64,000 bases of DNA from Olivibacter sitiensis DSM 17696. Lineage in GTDB: Bacteria > Bacteroidota > Bacteroidia > Sphingobacteriales > Sphingobacteriaceae. A program made the translations under genes and the position numbers. The number at the start of each line of letters is the position of its first letter. Within the stretch, counting starts at the first letter, position 1. The stretch is taken from assembly GCF_000427965.1 (NCBI RefSeq), contig NZ_ATZA01000006.1, forward strand, positions 10,360-74,359. Direction: 5' to 3'. Shown here in pieces: positions 1-8,810 of this stretch. A model generated the notes under the pieces. That model searched no databases, was not told the DNA's origin, and saw nothing but the letters and a program-made list of their open reading frames with translations.

Positions 1-3000
1 GTGTCAGCGTAATGGCTAAGGGAACGAGAATAGGAACCAGAACCAACAACGAAGGCAGCTTTAGCATAGCCGTTCCTCAAAATACGACCACTATACTGAC
101 TTTTTCAATGATTGGTTATGTTTTTCAGGAGATTTCGGTAGAGGATCAACTTACCCTTACAGTGACGATGAAGGAAGATGAGCAGGCATTAGGAGAAGTG
201 GTGGTGACAGCATTTGGCGTCAGAAAAGAAAGAAAAGGATTGGTGTATTCGGCTCCAGAAGTTAAGGGAGAAGAATTTATACAAGCCCGCGATAATAATA
301 TTGCCAGTGCTTTGACAGGAAAGATAGCTGGTGTGGATGCAACCCAAATCAATGCCGGGCCAGGAAGTTCGAGCAGGGTCATCATTAGGGGAAACAACTC
401 GCTGAGTGGTTCTAATCCTAATCAACAACCTTTATATGTAGTGAATGGTTTACCGATCAATAATTCAAATAGTGGTGCCAGCCAGAATACCACAGGTTTG
501 AACGTAGATCGAGGCGATGGGATATCCATGATCAATCCGGATGACATTGAGACCATTTCTGTTTTAAAAGGAGGTGCTGCCGCCGCACTTTATGGAAGTC
601 AGGCAGCAAATGGGGTTGTTTTGATTACTACCAAATCGGGCAAAGCGCAAGAGAACATAGGGATTGAGTTTAATTCGGTAGCCACTGTTGGTAGACCTAC
701 CGCCTATCCCAATTATCAATACGAATATGGACAGGGGCAAAATGGCACTTTCCCTACTACTGCTGCACAGGCCCAGGCCTCAGGTCGTTTGTCTTACGGA
801 GCTAGGGTTGATCCTTCCATACAATATATGCAGGTTGATGGGCAACTGCATCCTTACGCGCCCGTAAATGTAAAAGACAACATAAATGAATTCTATAGGT
901 CGAGTTCTGATTTTACAAACAATATTGCTTTTAATGCAGGATCTGAGAAACTTAATGGAAGGTTGTCATTATCTGATCTACGATCTAACAGTATGCAGCC
1001 CAATTCAACTTATGATAGGCAAACTGCAAATCTTTCTTTAATGACGAAGCTCGGAAAGAATGATCTTTTAGTGATCAAATCAGATGTACAATATAACATT
1101 GTTAATGGAAAGAACAGGCCCACTGTCGGTTATGCCGAAATGAATGCCGCATGGCCTGTTTATCTAATAGCCAATACGGTAGATATCAAAAATCTGGCGC
1201 CAGGGTATAATCCAGATACGGGAGTAGAATTGCCGTGGAATCCGGTGCCAGAAGCGCCAAACCCCTATTTTATTGTAAACAGGATGGGAAATGACGATCA
1301 AACCAAACGTTATATTGCCTCTACTAGTATCCAGCTGAATCTTTCTGATAATTTATTTCTTATGGGAAGGGCACAGCGTGACTATCAGTACTATGAGCGT
1401 TCTGATTTTGCGCCCATCGGAAAAAATTCGCAACCTTTTGGTGCGTTGAATACCAGTAATGGAAACGAGGAGATAACCAATATCCAAGGAACTGTTAATT
1501 ATAACAATACATTTTCCCAAGATTGGGGTATCAGTGCCATGGCAGGTGTAAATCGGGAAAGAGCGTCTTTTGTAGTCAACAACCTGAATGGAATTAATTT
1601 TGTAGTTCCAGATTTCATTAGTTTGACCAACTTAAGCACCATTACAACGACAGCAACCAGTGATCCGCCTTATCACCGTGAAATCCGTACCGGAACCAAC
1701 TCCGTGTTTGCATCTGCCGATTTTGATTATAAAAGGGCGATATTTCTTTCCTTTACAGGTAGAAATGATTGGTTTTCCACGCTAAATCCGGGAAGCAACT
1801 CTATATTTTATCCTTCCATAGGAACGGCAGTGGTGCTTTCTGATCTTATGAAAATGCCTGAGAAAATAGATTTTTTTAAGCTTCGCGGATCGTGGGCACA
1901 AGTGGGAAGCGCTACAGTCAATGCTGGCCAGGTCAACCAGATTTATACTATTTCCACGACTAATGCATATAACATTCCGTCCCAAATTGTTTCTGAAGCT
2001 TTGCCGTCACCTGATCTGAGGCCATTAACCGTAACCACTTCGGAAGGTGGGTTTGAAGCACAATTTTTTAAGAACCGACTTGGACTGGATTTTACCTATT
2101 ATAGTAAAGTAACTTCGAATGATATCGTTAGTGTAAATATTTCTTCAGCTAGTGGTTTTACCGGTGGCAATGTGAATATCGGTAAAGTAACCAACAAGGG
2201 GATTGAAACCTTGATAACTGGTAATCCGATTCAGTCAAATGGATTTAGATGGGATGTTACTTTCAATTATGCCTATAATAAAAGTAGAATAGTTGAATTG
2301 GCACCAACAGTCGCCGAGATTTCCTTGGGTAGTGGGATTGGGGGCATTCGCGTTGTAAATAGGCCTGGCCTCCCTTATGGTACGTTAATGGTTATGCAGG
2401 CAATGACTACGGCCGATGGAACACCCGTGTATAACTCCACGAGCAATCTTCCTGTACAAGAAGAGGTAGCATACGGAGTGGGGGTACCTCCTCATACCAT
2501 GGGCTTAGGCAACAACTTCCGCTATAAGGATCTATCATTGGATATATTGTTGGACGGGAAATTTGGTGCTGTAGGTTACAACAATCTAATGCAATATGCT
2601 ACTCGCTTTGGATTGACGCCGATGACACTGGAAGGACGTGACACTGGATTGCAACTTGAAGGGGTTGATCAGAATGGGAATCCTTATAACTACTTGTGGA
2701 CACCCGATAATATACAGTCCTATTACAATCAAATTGGAATTCAATCAACGGCACTCTTTACTTACAAAACAGACTTCGTGAAACTACGTCGGCTTGTATT
2801 AAGCTATCATATTCCTGTGCATAAACTCAATTTTATGAAAGTGCAAGCAGCCTCCCTGTCTTTAGTAGGGAATAATCTTTTAATTCTATATCGCGATAAA
2901 CAGGTGAAAGAAGCGGGGCTAGACCCTGAGTTTCAGGAGTCGGTATCTAATGCTCAAGGAACCGGAGGAGTAAACATGCCACGGGCGAGAACCTTTGGTC

Positions 3001-3023
3001 TTAACTTAATGGTGAAATTTTAA
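1..3023 (+). CDS. SusC/RagA-type TonB-dependent outer-membrane receptor, 5' end missing
   Basis: Outer-membrane TonB-dependent transporter that imports a ligand captured by the SusD-like lipoprotein encoded next. The reading frame is open to the left edge (codons for V-S-V precede the first ATG at 12), so the N-terminus with signal peptide lies outside the window. What is left starts inside a carboxypeptidase-regulatory-like beta-sandwich (GTRIGTRTNNEGSFSI), followed by the SusC hallmark LGEVVVTAFG, a plug domain (SALTGKIAGV, RVIIRGNNSLSG, VLKGGAAAALYGSQAANGVVLITTK) and a C-terminal beta-barrel ending in aromatic F at the very end (NLMVKF). More than 1003 residues, as usual for the family. 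It lies 20 bases ahead of the SusD gene, so the two form an operon. The substrate cannot be read from the sequence; the downstream exported enzymes hint at a sugar or amino-sugar derivative (inference). Confidence 0.95.
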   Translation, partial: VSVMAKGTRIGTRTNNEGSFSIAVPQNTTTILTFSMIGYVFQEISVEDQLTLTVTMKEDEQALGEVVVTAFGVRKERKGLVYSAPEVKGEEFIQARDNNIASALTGKIAGVDATQINAGPGSSSRVIIRGNNSLSGSNPNQQPLYVVNGLPINNSNSGASQNTTGLNVDRGDGISMINPDDIETISVLKGGAAAALYGSQAANGVVLITTKSGKAQENIGIEFNSVATVGRPTAYPNYQYEYGQGQNGTFPTTAAQAQASGRLSYGARVDPSIQYMQVDGQLHPYAPVNVKDNINEFYRSSSDFTNNIAFNAGSEKLNGRLSLSDLRSNSMQPNSTYDRQTANLSLMTKLGKNDLLVIKSDVQYNIVNGKNRPTVGYAEMNAAWPVYLIANTVDIKNLAPGYNPDTGVELPWNPVPEAPNPYFIVNRMGNDDQTKRYIASTSIQLNLSDNLFLMGRAQRDYQYYERSDFAPIGKNSQPFGALNTSNGNEEITNIQGTVNYNNTFSQDWGISAMAGVNRERASFVVNNLNGINFVVPDFISLTNLSTITTTATSDPPYHREIRTGTNSVFASADFDYKRAIFLSFTGRNDWFSTLNPGSNSIFYPSIGTAVVLSDLMKMPEKIDFFKLRGSWAQVGSATVNAGQVNQIYTISTTNAYNIPSQIVSEALPSPDLRPLTVTTSEGGFEAQFFKNRLGLDFTYYSKVTSNDIVSVNISSASGFTGGNVNIGKVTNKGIETLITGNPIQSNGFRWDVTFNYAYNKSRIVELAPTVAEISLGSGIGGIRVVNRPGLPYGTLMVMQAMTTADGTPVYNSTSNLPVQEEVAYGVGVPPHTMGLGNNFRYKDLSLDILLDGKFGAVGYNNLMQYATRFGLTPMTLEGRDTGLQLEGVDQNGNPYNYLWTPDNIQSYYNQIGIQSTALFTYKTDFVKLRRLVLSYHIPVHKLNFMKVQAASLSLVGNNLLILYRDKQVKEAGLDPEFQESVSNAQGTGGVNMPRARTFGLNLMVKF

Positions 3024-3043
3024 TTATTTATGTAGAAAGAGCT

Positions 3044-4612
3044 ATGGAAAAGAGAATTTTAAAAATAATATATACGGTTGCTGCAATATTGGCACTATCG
3101 GCATGCAATACTGATGAGTTGACCGGATTGAATGAAGATCCAAACACGATTGACTATGTCATACCTGAATATCTTTTTACGCAGATAGAACTGGATATGC
3201 CTCGTCAGAATACCGGACTTCACCAAGGGATGCAATACACTGCTACTTATAAAGATGTACCAGACATAGGAGGGAAGCAGTATAATTATATTCTAGGATT
3301 CGGATTTGGTATTTATTCGACCCAATTTAATTCAATCAAGCAATGTATGGAAGCGCTTACCACCCCTGAGGACGGGAATAAAATAGCGCTCTTACGTATT
3401 GTTCGGGCCTACGGTTACCATATTCTTACCGACGCCACAGGAGATGTTCCTTATTTTGAAGCATCCGCAGCACTTGAAGGCATACTGGAGCCAAGATATG
3501 ATACACAGGAGGAAATCTACAAAGATATGTTGAATGAGCTTGATGAGGCAGCTGCATCGCTTTCCGAATCTTTACCGACTTTTGGTGCAGCAGATGTGCT
3601 TTACAATGGAGATGTTGTAAGATGGAGAAAATTTGCTTATACGTTAATGCTGCGTTTGGCTATGCGTTTGTCCAATGCGGATGAGGAGACTGCAAGAACA
3701 TATGCCCTTAAGGCAATAAGCGGTGGTGTCATGACGGAAATTGCAGACATTGCTTATTTAAGGTATAATGCCACTAGTCCAAATCCTAGGGCACCTCACA
3801 ATGAATATCAGGCTACCCAAGACCCGGACAATGCACAGGGAGACAAATTGTCTACAACTTTGATCGACCAATTTGTGGCAACACGCGATCCACGTATCTA
3901 CGTGCTCTCAGTGGTTTGGCGTCCACAGGGATCAACATACGTTCCAGACACTACATTGGCTGCTCAAAGGGGAATGGTGCCAGGATCCATATTGGGTTAT
4001 CCAGCTGATTTCTCTACTTACTCTGAGTATTCGCCCATTTGGTGGGATAGGGAAACATCTCCTTTGGTGATTCTTGGCCCAGCGGAAGCACAATTGCTTA
4101 TTGCAGAAGCTGTATTAAGAGGTTGGTATAATGGCGTAACTGAAAAAGAGGCTTATGACCTTGCCGTCACCAGGGCTATGCAACAATGGGCTTTGTGGCC
4201 TAATGTACCGGCTTTATCGCCAAATAACAGCACGATTCCGCAAGAACGTATTACTGCCTATCTTACCTCTGGATACCCTTATAATATAAGTGGTACTTTC
4301 GATGAGCGGCTTGAACAGATATCCATTCAAAAATGGTTGTGCTTATTGGGAGATGACTATGAAGTCTGGTCTAATTGGCGTCGTACCGGATATCCAGCAT
4401 TTAATTACAAGAATTGGCAGGGTAACCAGCCTTATCCAGGTTCTGTTACCGGAGGTGAAATGTTTAGGAGACTCCCTTATCCTGATGAACGAGCTACTAA
4501 TAATGAAAATCAACAAGAAGCTTTGGCAAGACAGGGATTTCCTTTGGACCCAAGTGTCAGGGCTCAAAGTGATGCTTTACTTGGTAGAGTGTGGTGGGAT
4601 AAGGATAACTAG
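3044..4612 (+). CDS. SusD/RagB-family outer-membrane nutrient-binding lipoprotein
   Basis: Surface lipoprotein that lids the neighbouring SusC barrel and binds the ligand. A lipoprotein signal is visible: basic start MEKR, hydrophobic stretch, and lipobox LSAC with the acylated Cys near residue 21. The body shows SusD-like helical-repeat features (RIVRAYGYHILTDATGDVPYFEA, then a long central part and a C-terminal RRLPYPDERATN segment), most like the SusD-like_2 branch. Length 522 residues is normal for the family. Starts 20 bases after the SusC stop. The C-terminal region contains a typical PYP(D/E)-type loop. Substrate unknown. Confidence 0.93.
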   Translation: MEKRILKIIYTVAAILALSACNTDELTGLNEDPNTIDYVIPEYLFTQIELDMPRQNTGLHQGMQYTATYKDVPDIGGKQYNYILGFGFGIYSTQFNSIKQCMEALTTPEDGNKIALLRIVRAYGYHILTDATGDVPYFEASAALEGILEPRYDTQEEIYKDMLNELDEAAASLSESLPTFGAADVLYNGDVVRWRKFAYTLMLRLAMRLSNADEETARTYALKAISGGVMTEIADIAYLRYNATSPNPRAPHNEYQATQDPDNAQGDKLSTTLIDQFVATRDPRIYVLSVVWRPQGSTYVPDTTLAAQRGMVPGSILGYPADFSTYSEYSPIWWDRETSPLVILGPAEAQLLIAEAVLRGWYNGVTEKEAYDLAVTRAMQQWALWPNVPALSPNNSTIPQERITAYLTSGYPYNISGTFDERLEQISIQKWLCLLGDDYEVWSNWRRTGYPAFNYKNWQGNQPYPGSVTGGEMFRRLPYPDERATNNENQQEALARQGFPLDPSVRAQSDALLGRVWWDKDN

Positions 4613-4924
4613 TCTTCATTGAGCCAGATTGAGTGAATAAGTGCACTATCTGTGCACTTATGAAGCTGTTCTTAGTTTATATTATTTATGTATAAGGATA
4701 CATATGTGGTTTGTCGTAGATAATAACGTGACTTTTTTTGGTTATAGCATGAAACTTTACTTATATACGATAACATTATTCCATTATCTGTTAAATTTTG
4801 TCAATAAATTCCTTCTGAAGATAGATTGTTTTGTTTTAGAAAGCGTATTGTTTATGGAAATGATATTCCAAGGGGTGTTAGGCCGAAATGATACCATAAA
4901 AATTGAACAGAATAATAAATTACT
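4613..4924. other. Intergenic spacer of about 310 bases
   Basis: AT-rich non-coding stretch between the SusD gene and the dehydrogenase-cytochrome gene. It contains the hairpin listed separately near its left end. An open frame with a GTG start crosses it, but its product is low-complexity, rich in aromatic residues and overlaps the next gene, so I do not call it. No convincing promoter was identified, though a promoter for the next gene may lie here. Confidence 0.5.
4637..4661 (+). terminator. Perfect 10-bp inverted repeat after the SusD gene
   Basis: Arms ATAAGTGCAC and GTGCACTTAT are exact reverse complements with a 5-base loop, 24 bases past the SusD stop codon. There is no clear T-run after the stem, so it may be a weak terminator, an mRNA 3'-end stabiliser, or a protein-binding palindrome. 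Confidence 0.4.
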
Positions 4925-6826
4925 ATGTCGGAAGAAGTTAAAAATGTGTTTCGAAAACCTTTAATTGGCCTTTTTTGTCTCTTTATGATCAGTTTTTTTG
5001 CTTCTACTAGCTGTCAGAGCTCATCTAATTTGCCTTTGGGAGACAAAGACAATGGTGGTCTTTTTTTGCCAGATGGTTTTGAGGCCTTAGTTGTGATAGA
5101 TAGCATCGGGGGTGGGGCGATGCTGGAGAATAGTTCTCCTCGTCCGCGTCCTCGGCGTGTTGTGGCACCCAATCAACCCCCTCGTATTCGGAGCAATCAG
5201 GGAAATTCAACCACGCCTCAAGGCAATTATTTTGGTACAAGGCACCTAGCCATTAACGACAATGGAGATATCTATGCCAAATTAAGGGTTAGCACGCCCG
5301 ATGGCAAGGCAAATGTGGCCTTGCGTGATATAGATGGAGATGGTAAAATCGACAGTATCATATATTGGGGCGAATATGAGAGCGGGCAGTATGGGACAGA
5401 CATGCGTATACACAATGGATACCTTTATTACAGTTCGGAATTACTTGTTTTACGGAGTAAGCTAATACCAGGTACATTGATCCCCGAAGATAAGATTGAT
5501 ACAATTGTGATAGACGATGGCCCCCCACATGAACACATTACAAAACCTTTGGCTTTTGATGGCAAAGGTAACATGTTTGTAGGTTGGGGTGCAGGGTCAA
5601 ACGGTTGCCAGGTGTACAATAGGGTGGCAAATTCACCGGGTATGGGGAAAGCCGATGACCCCGACGATGGATGCCCACTCCTGGTCGATCATGGAGGCAT
5701 CTGGATGTTTGATGAAAATAAACTGAATCAGCATCAAGAAGATGGTGTGAAATATGCCACTGGACTACGGAGTATTGTTGCATTGGCATGGGATAATGCA
5801 TCGAATTCATTGTATACCGCGGTACATGGTAAGGATGATCTCGTGTTGCTTTGGCCAGATTATTACAACTATTGGCAAAGTGCAGTACTTCCATCCGAGG
5901 AGTTTTTCAAGGTTCCACAAGGGTTTGATGGTGGCTGGCCTTATTATTATTATGATCAATTAGAGGGAAAGAAGAAGCTGAATCCTGAATATGGAGGTGA
6001 CGGTAAAAAAGAAGGCAATGGAGGTAAGCTTAGCCCTCCATTAGTAGGGTTTCCAGGTCATTTCGCTCCAAACGATTTATTATTCTATAAAGGCGATCAG
6101 TTTCCTGCACGTTACAAAGACGGAGCCTTCATTGCCTTCCATGGCTCTACCAATCGCCCCCCTTATCCTCAGGCAGGCTATATCATTGCCTTTGTTCCCA
6201 TGAAAAACGGAGCAGTTACGGGGCCATGGGAAGTGTTTGCTGATGGTTTTGGCGTATTGGATACTATCCCCACTGCACCGGATGCCGGTTATCGACCGAT
6301 AGGCCTTTCGGAGGGAGCTGATGGTTCTTTGTATGTGAGTGATAGCAAAAAGGGTAAAATATGGCGGATTATGTTTAAAGGAAATAAGGCTGGATTTGGT
6401 GATGCACAATTAGCTGCCATGGCAGAACGTAAACTTACTGCTCCAAATATCAAAACCCCAGATCCAGTAGGTGATGATCTCGATAGGATCATGGCAGCAA
6501 ATGCTTCTGTTGTTTATAATACCTTTTGCAGATCATGTCACCAGTCTAATGGGCTGGGAGACGGAAGTCGTTTCCCTCCAATAGCAGGGTCAGAATGGGT
6601 CAGTGGTGACAAAAAGAAGCTGATCGAGCTTGTTTTAAATGGGCTTACAGGTCCTATTGAGGTGAAGGGAGTACCTTATAATGAAGCGATGCCGGCACAT
6701 GGCAGTTTCTTGACTGATAAGCAGATTGCTGAAGTGTTAACCTATATAAGGGAGAATTTTGATAATAACGCTAGTGCCATCACTTTAGCAGAAGTTGCCG
6801 AAGTAAGACAGAAATCTTTGAGATGA
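4925..6826 (+). CDS. Sorbosone/aldose-dehydrogenase-like beta-propeller lipoprotein with C-terminal cytochrome c domain
   Basis: Predicted exported oxidoreductase: a quinoprotein-type six-bladed propeller of the sorbosone dehydrogenase group passes electrons to a fused c-type cytochrome. The N-terminus has a basic/hydrophobic signal ending in STSC (Cys30), suggesting a lipoprotein. Propeller motifs include GNMFVGWGAGSNG, YATGLRSIVALAWD, and the characteristic ADGSLYVSDSKKGKIWRI near residues 465-480. The cytochrome domain carries the haem-attachment motif C535-R-S-C538-H539 and a candidate distal Met in NEAMPAHG. The 633-residue length fits a propeller plus one cytochrome domain. The ATG at 4925 is chosen because it opens directly into the signal peptide. 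It begins a run of four same-strand genes whose products all carry export signals. Substrate is unknown; oxidation of a sugar or sugar alcohol is the family expectation. Confidence 0.85.
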   Translation: MSEEVKNVFRKPLIGLFCLFMISFFASTSCQSSSNLPLGDKDNGGLFLPDGFEALVVIDSIGGGAMLENSSPRPRPRRVVAPNQPPRIRSNQGNSTTPQGNYFGTRHLAINDNGDIYAKLRVSTPDGKANVALRDIDGDGKIDSIIYWGEYESGQYGTDMRIHNGYLYYSSELLVLRSKLIPGTLIPEDKIDTIVIDDGPPHEHITKPLAFDGKGNMFVGWGAGSNGCQVYNRVANSPGMGKADDPDDGCPLLVDHGGIWMFDENKLNQHQEDGVKYATGLRSIVALAWDNASNSLYTAVHGKDDLVLLWPDYYNYWQSAVLPSEEFFKVPQGFDGGWPYYYYDQLEGKKKLNPEYGGDGKKEGNGGKLSPPLVGFPGHFAPNDLLFYKGDQFPARYKDGAFIAFHGSTNRPPYPQAGYIIAFVPMKNGAVTGPWEVFADGFGVLDTIPTAPDAGYRPIGLSEGADGSLYVSDSKKGKIWRIMFKGNKAGFGDAQLAAMAERKLTAPNIKTPDPVGDDLDRIMAANASVVYNTFCRSCHQSNGLGDGSRFPPIAGSEWVSGDKKKLIELVLNGLTGPIEVKGVPYNEAMPAHGSFLTDKQIAEVLTYIRENFDNNASAITLAEVAEVRQKSLR

Positions 6827-6938
6827 AAGTGTTGAATGGTCCCATGGGCGGGTTTTGATGATATTTATCAAAAAGAACTTTATCAAAAGAATATTTTAAA
6901 GAAAATTATTATTGTTTAATATAAAACTAAAATCAAAA

Positions 6939-7484
6939 ATGCGTAAAATCAAACATATCATTCTATCAATTCTCTTTCTGGTTATTTTGAAAAAATTTTC
7001 TTTGGCTCAAATTCCCACTACCTCAATCATTGAAAATCGCCTGAAAACGTTAGGGGTAATACTGCCTGAATCTACTCCTTCATCTGGAAACGTCATTGGC
7101 GCAGTAACCGTCGGGAATTTAGTTTTTCTTTCTGGACATGGTCCCGACAAGCCTGAAGGAGGGCAAGTAATTGGTAAAGTTGGCGACAACTTGACAATAG
7201 AAGAAGGTAGGGAGGCTGCCCGCTTAGCCGGTATAGCCCTACTAAAGACGCTAAAATCTGAAATTGGGAATTTAGATAGGGTAAAGCGCATTGTGAAAGT
7301 CTTAGGTATGGTAAACGCAACACCGGATCTGACTGAGCAACCAAAGGTAATCAATGGTTTTAGTGAGTTCATTGTTGAAGTTTTTGGCAAAGAAAAAGGG
7401 CCGCATGCGCGCTCTGCAGTAGGTTTAAATTCTTTGCCTTCGGGCATTGCAGTAGAGATTGAAATGATTGTGGAAATTGAATAA
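6939..7484 (+). CDS. Exported RidA/YjgF/YER057c-family protein
   Basis: RidA-family proteins hydrolyse reactive enamine/imine intermediates (for example 2-aminoacrylate) released by PLP enzymes. Residues 1-24 form a Sec-type signal (MRKIK, then a hydrophobic stretch, then SLAQ), so this copy is predicted to leave the cytoplasm, which is unusual because classical RidA is cytosolic. The RidA core follows, ending ARSAVGLNSLPSGIAVEIE: Arg158 and Glu173 match the Arg and Glu used for catalysis in active RidA. I chose ATG 6939 over the upstream TTG at 6912 because the signal peptide starts there. 181 residues. It lies 21 bases before the amidohydrolase and 1.3 kb before a PLP-dependent lyase-like enzyme, a context that matches a role in clearing that enzyme's products (inference). 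Confidence 0.85.
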   Translation: MRKIKHIILSILFLVILKKFSLAQIPTTSIIENRLKTLGVILPESTPSSGNVIGAVTVGNLVFLSGHGPDKPEGGQVIGKVGDNLTIEEGREAARLAGIALLKTLKSEIGNLDRVKRIVKVLGMVNATPDLTEQPKVINGFSEFIVEVFGKEKGPHARSAVGLNSLPSGIAVEIEMIVEIE

Positions 7485-7505
7485 ATCAAATAAAATGATG
7501 ACAAT

Positions 7506-8753
7506 ATGAAAGTAAAATCTATTATAGCCCTATGTCTGTTTTTTTGTCTTGGTAACAGCGCATTTGCACAGGAAAGGTATAGCATCCTGATTAAAGGTGG
7601 GCATGTTATCGATCCCAAAAATCAAATTGATCAAGTGATGGATATTGCCATTGCAGAAGGAAAGATTGTAAAGGTTGATAAGCATATCGAAGGTGAGGCT
7701 GTACAGGTTGTAAATGCCGAAGGACTATATGTTACACCCGGGTTGATTGATATACACGGGCACCATTTTTTTGGTACAGAACCAAACAGCTATCTAAGGA
7801 ATAGTTTTACAGCCCTGCCACCAGATGGCTTTACTTTTAGAACTGGCGTGACTACTGTTGTTGATGCGGGTAGTCCAGGTTGGAGGAGCTTTGAAACCTA
7901 TAAAAACCAAACCATAGCACATTCTAAGACAAGAGTTCTAGTTTTTCTGAACATTATTGGAGAGGGTATGAGAGGGGGAGCATATGAACAAAATATGAAT
8001 GATGCCGATCCCAAAATGGCCGCTCTGGTCGCAAGGCAAAACAAAGAATACATAGTAGGTTTCAAAGTAGCTCATTTTGAGGGTTATGACTGGACTGCTG
8101 TAGATCGAACGGTAGAAGCGGGTAACCTTGCTAATTTGCCCGTTATGGTAGATTTTGGTGGTGCCGAGCCCCCCTTACCTCTAAGTGAATTGCTGTTGAA
8201 TCATTTACGCAAAGGGGATATTTTTACCCATTGTTACACCCAGCTTCCCGGTAGAGAGTTTATAGTCGATACACTGACCAAAAAGGTGAAGCCTTTTGCA
8301 TGGGAAGCAAAGAAGCAAGGACGTTATTTTGATGTAGGATATGGTGGGGCGAGTTTCGCCTTTTCTCAGGCAATTCCTGCCATAAAAGAAGGGTTCTATC
8401 CAGATGGTATAAGTACCGATCTACATACAGGAAGTATGAACGCTGCCATGAAAGACATGCTTAATGTAATGTCCAAATTTTTGGTAATGGGCATGGACCT
8501 TTCTAAGGTAATAGCGGTCAGTACTTGGCAACCCGCACAGGTAATTAAAAGGGAGGAACTGGGGAATCTCAGTGTAGGAACAGAAGCCGATATAGCAATT
8601 CTAGCATTAAAAAAGGGGGATTTCGGCTTTTTTGACCGTGTAGGGTACAAAATAACTGGCAAAGAAAAGTTGGAGTGTGAAATGACTATCAGAGCAGGAG
8701 AGATTGTCTATGACCTAAACGGTATTGCCTATCCTATAGTTGTAACCAAATAA
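7506..8753 (+). CDS. Exported amidohydrolase/deacetylase-family metallohydrolase
   Basis: TIM-barrel amidohydrolase expected to cleave an amide (deacetylation or ring opening) with one or two metal ions. A Sec signal ending SAFAQ occupies residues 1-22, so the enzyme is predicted periplasmic. Metal-site signature is intact: H84-x-H86 (IDIHGHH), candidate carbamylated Lys187 (VGFKVAHFEG), His242 (IFTHCYT), and an Asp at 305 in STDLHTG. The C-terminal NLSVGTEADIAILAL is the usual amidohydrolase end. Length 415 fits the family. From memory this subfamily (EF_0837/AHA_3915 type) is commonly encoded beside SelA-like PLP enzymes, as here: the PLP enzyme starts 57 bases later. A plausible order is deacylation of an amino sugar or amino acid derivative followed by PLP-dependent ammonia release (inference). 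Substrate not identifiable. Confidence 0.87.
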   Translation: MKVKSIIALCLFFCLGNSAFAQERYSILIKGGHVIDPKNQIDQVMDIAIAEGKIVKVDKHIEGEAVQVVNAEGLYVTPGLIDIHGHHFFGTEPNSYLRNSFTALPPDGFTFRTGVTTVVDAGSPGWRSFETYKNQTIAHSKTRVLVFLNIIGEGMRGGAYEQNMNDADPKMAALVARQNKEYIVGFKVAHFEGYDWTAVDRTVEAGNLANLPVMVDFGGAEPPLPLSELLLNHLRKGDIFTHCYTQLPGREFIVDTLTKKVKPFAWEAKKQGRYFDVGYGGASFAFSQAIPAIKEGFYPDGISTDLHTGSMNAAMKDMLNVMSKFLVMGMDLSKVIAVSTWQPAQVIKREELGNLSVGTEADIAILALKKGDFGFFDRVGYKITGKEKLECEMTIRAGEIVYDLNGIAYPIVVTK

Positions 8754-8810
8754 TTGAATTGAGATTTTTTACCATTGTCATAAATTGTTTCACTGTTAAA
8801 GATATGTAAA

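Noticed and set aside
4641-4964. 107-residue open frame in the spacer after the SusD gene
   Set aside because: GTG start, begins inside the hairpin, overlaps the next gene, low-complexity aromatic-rich product.
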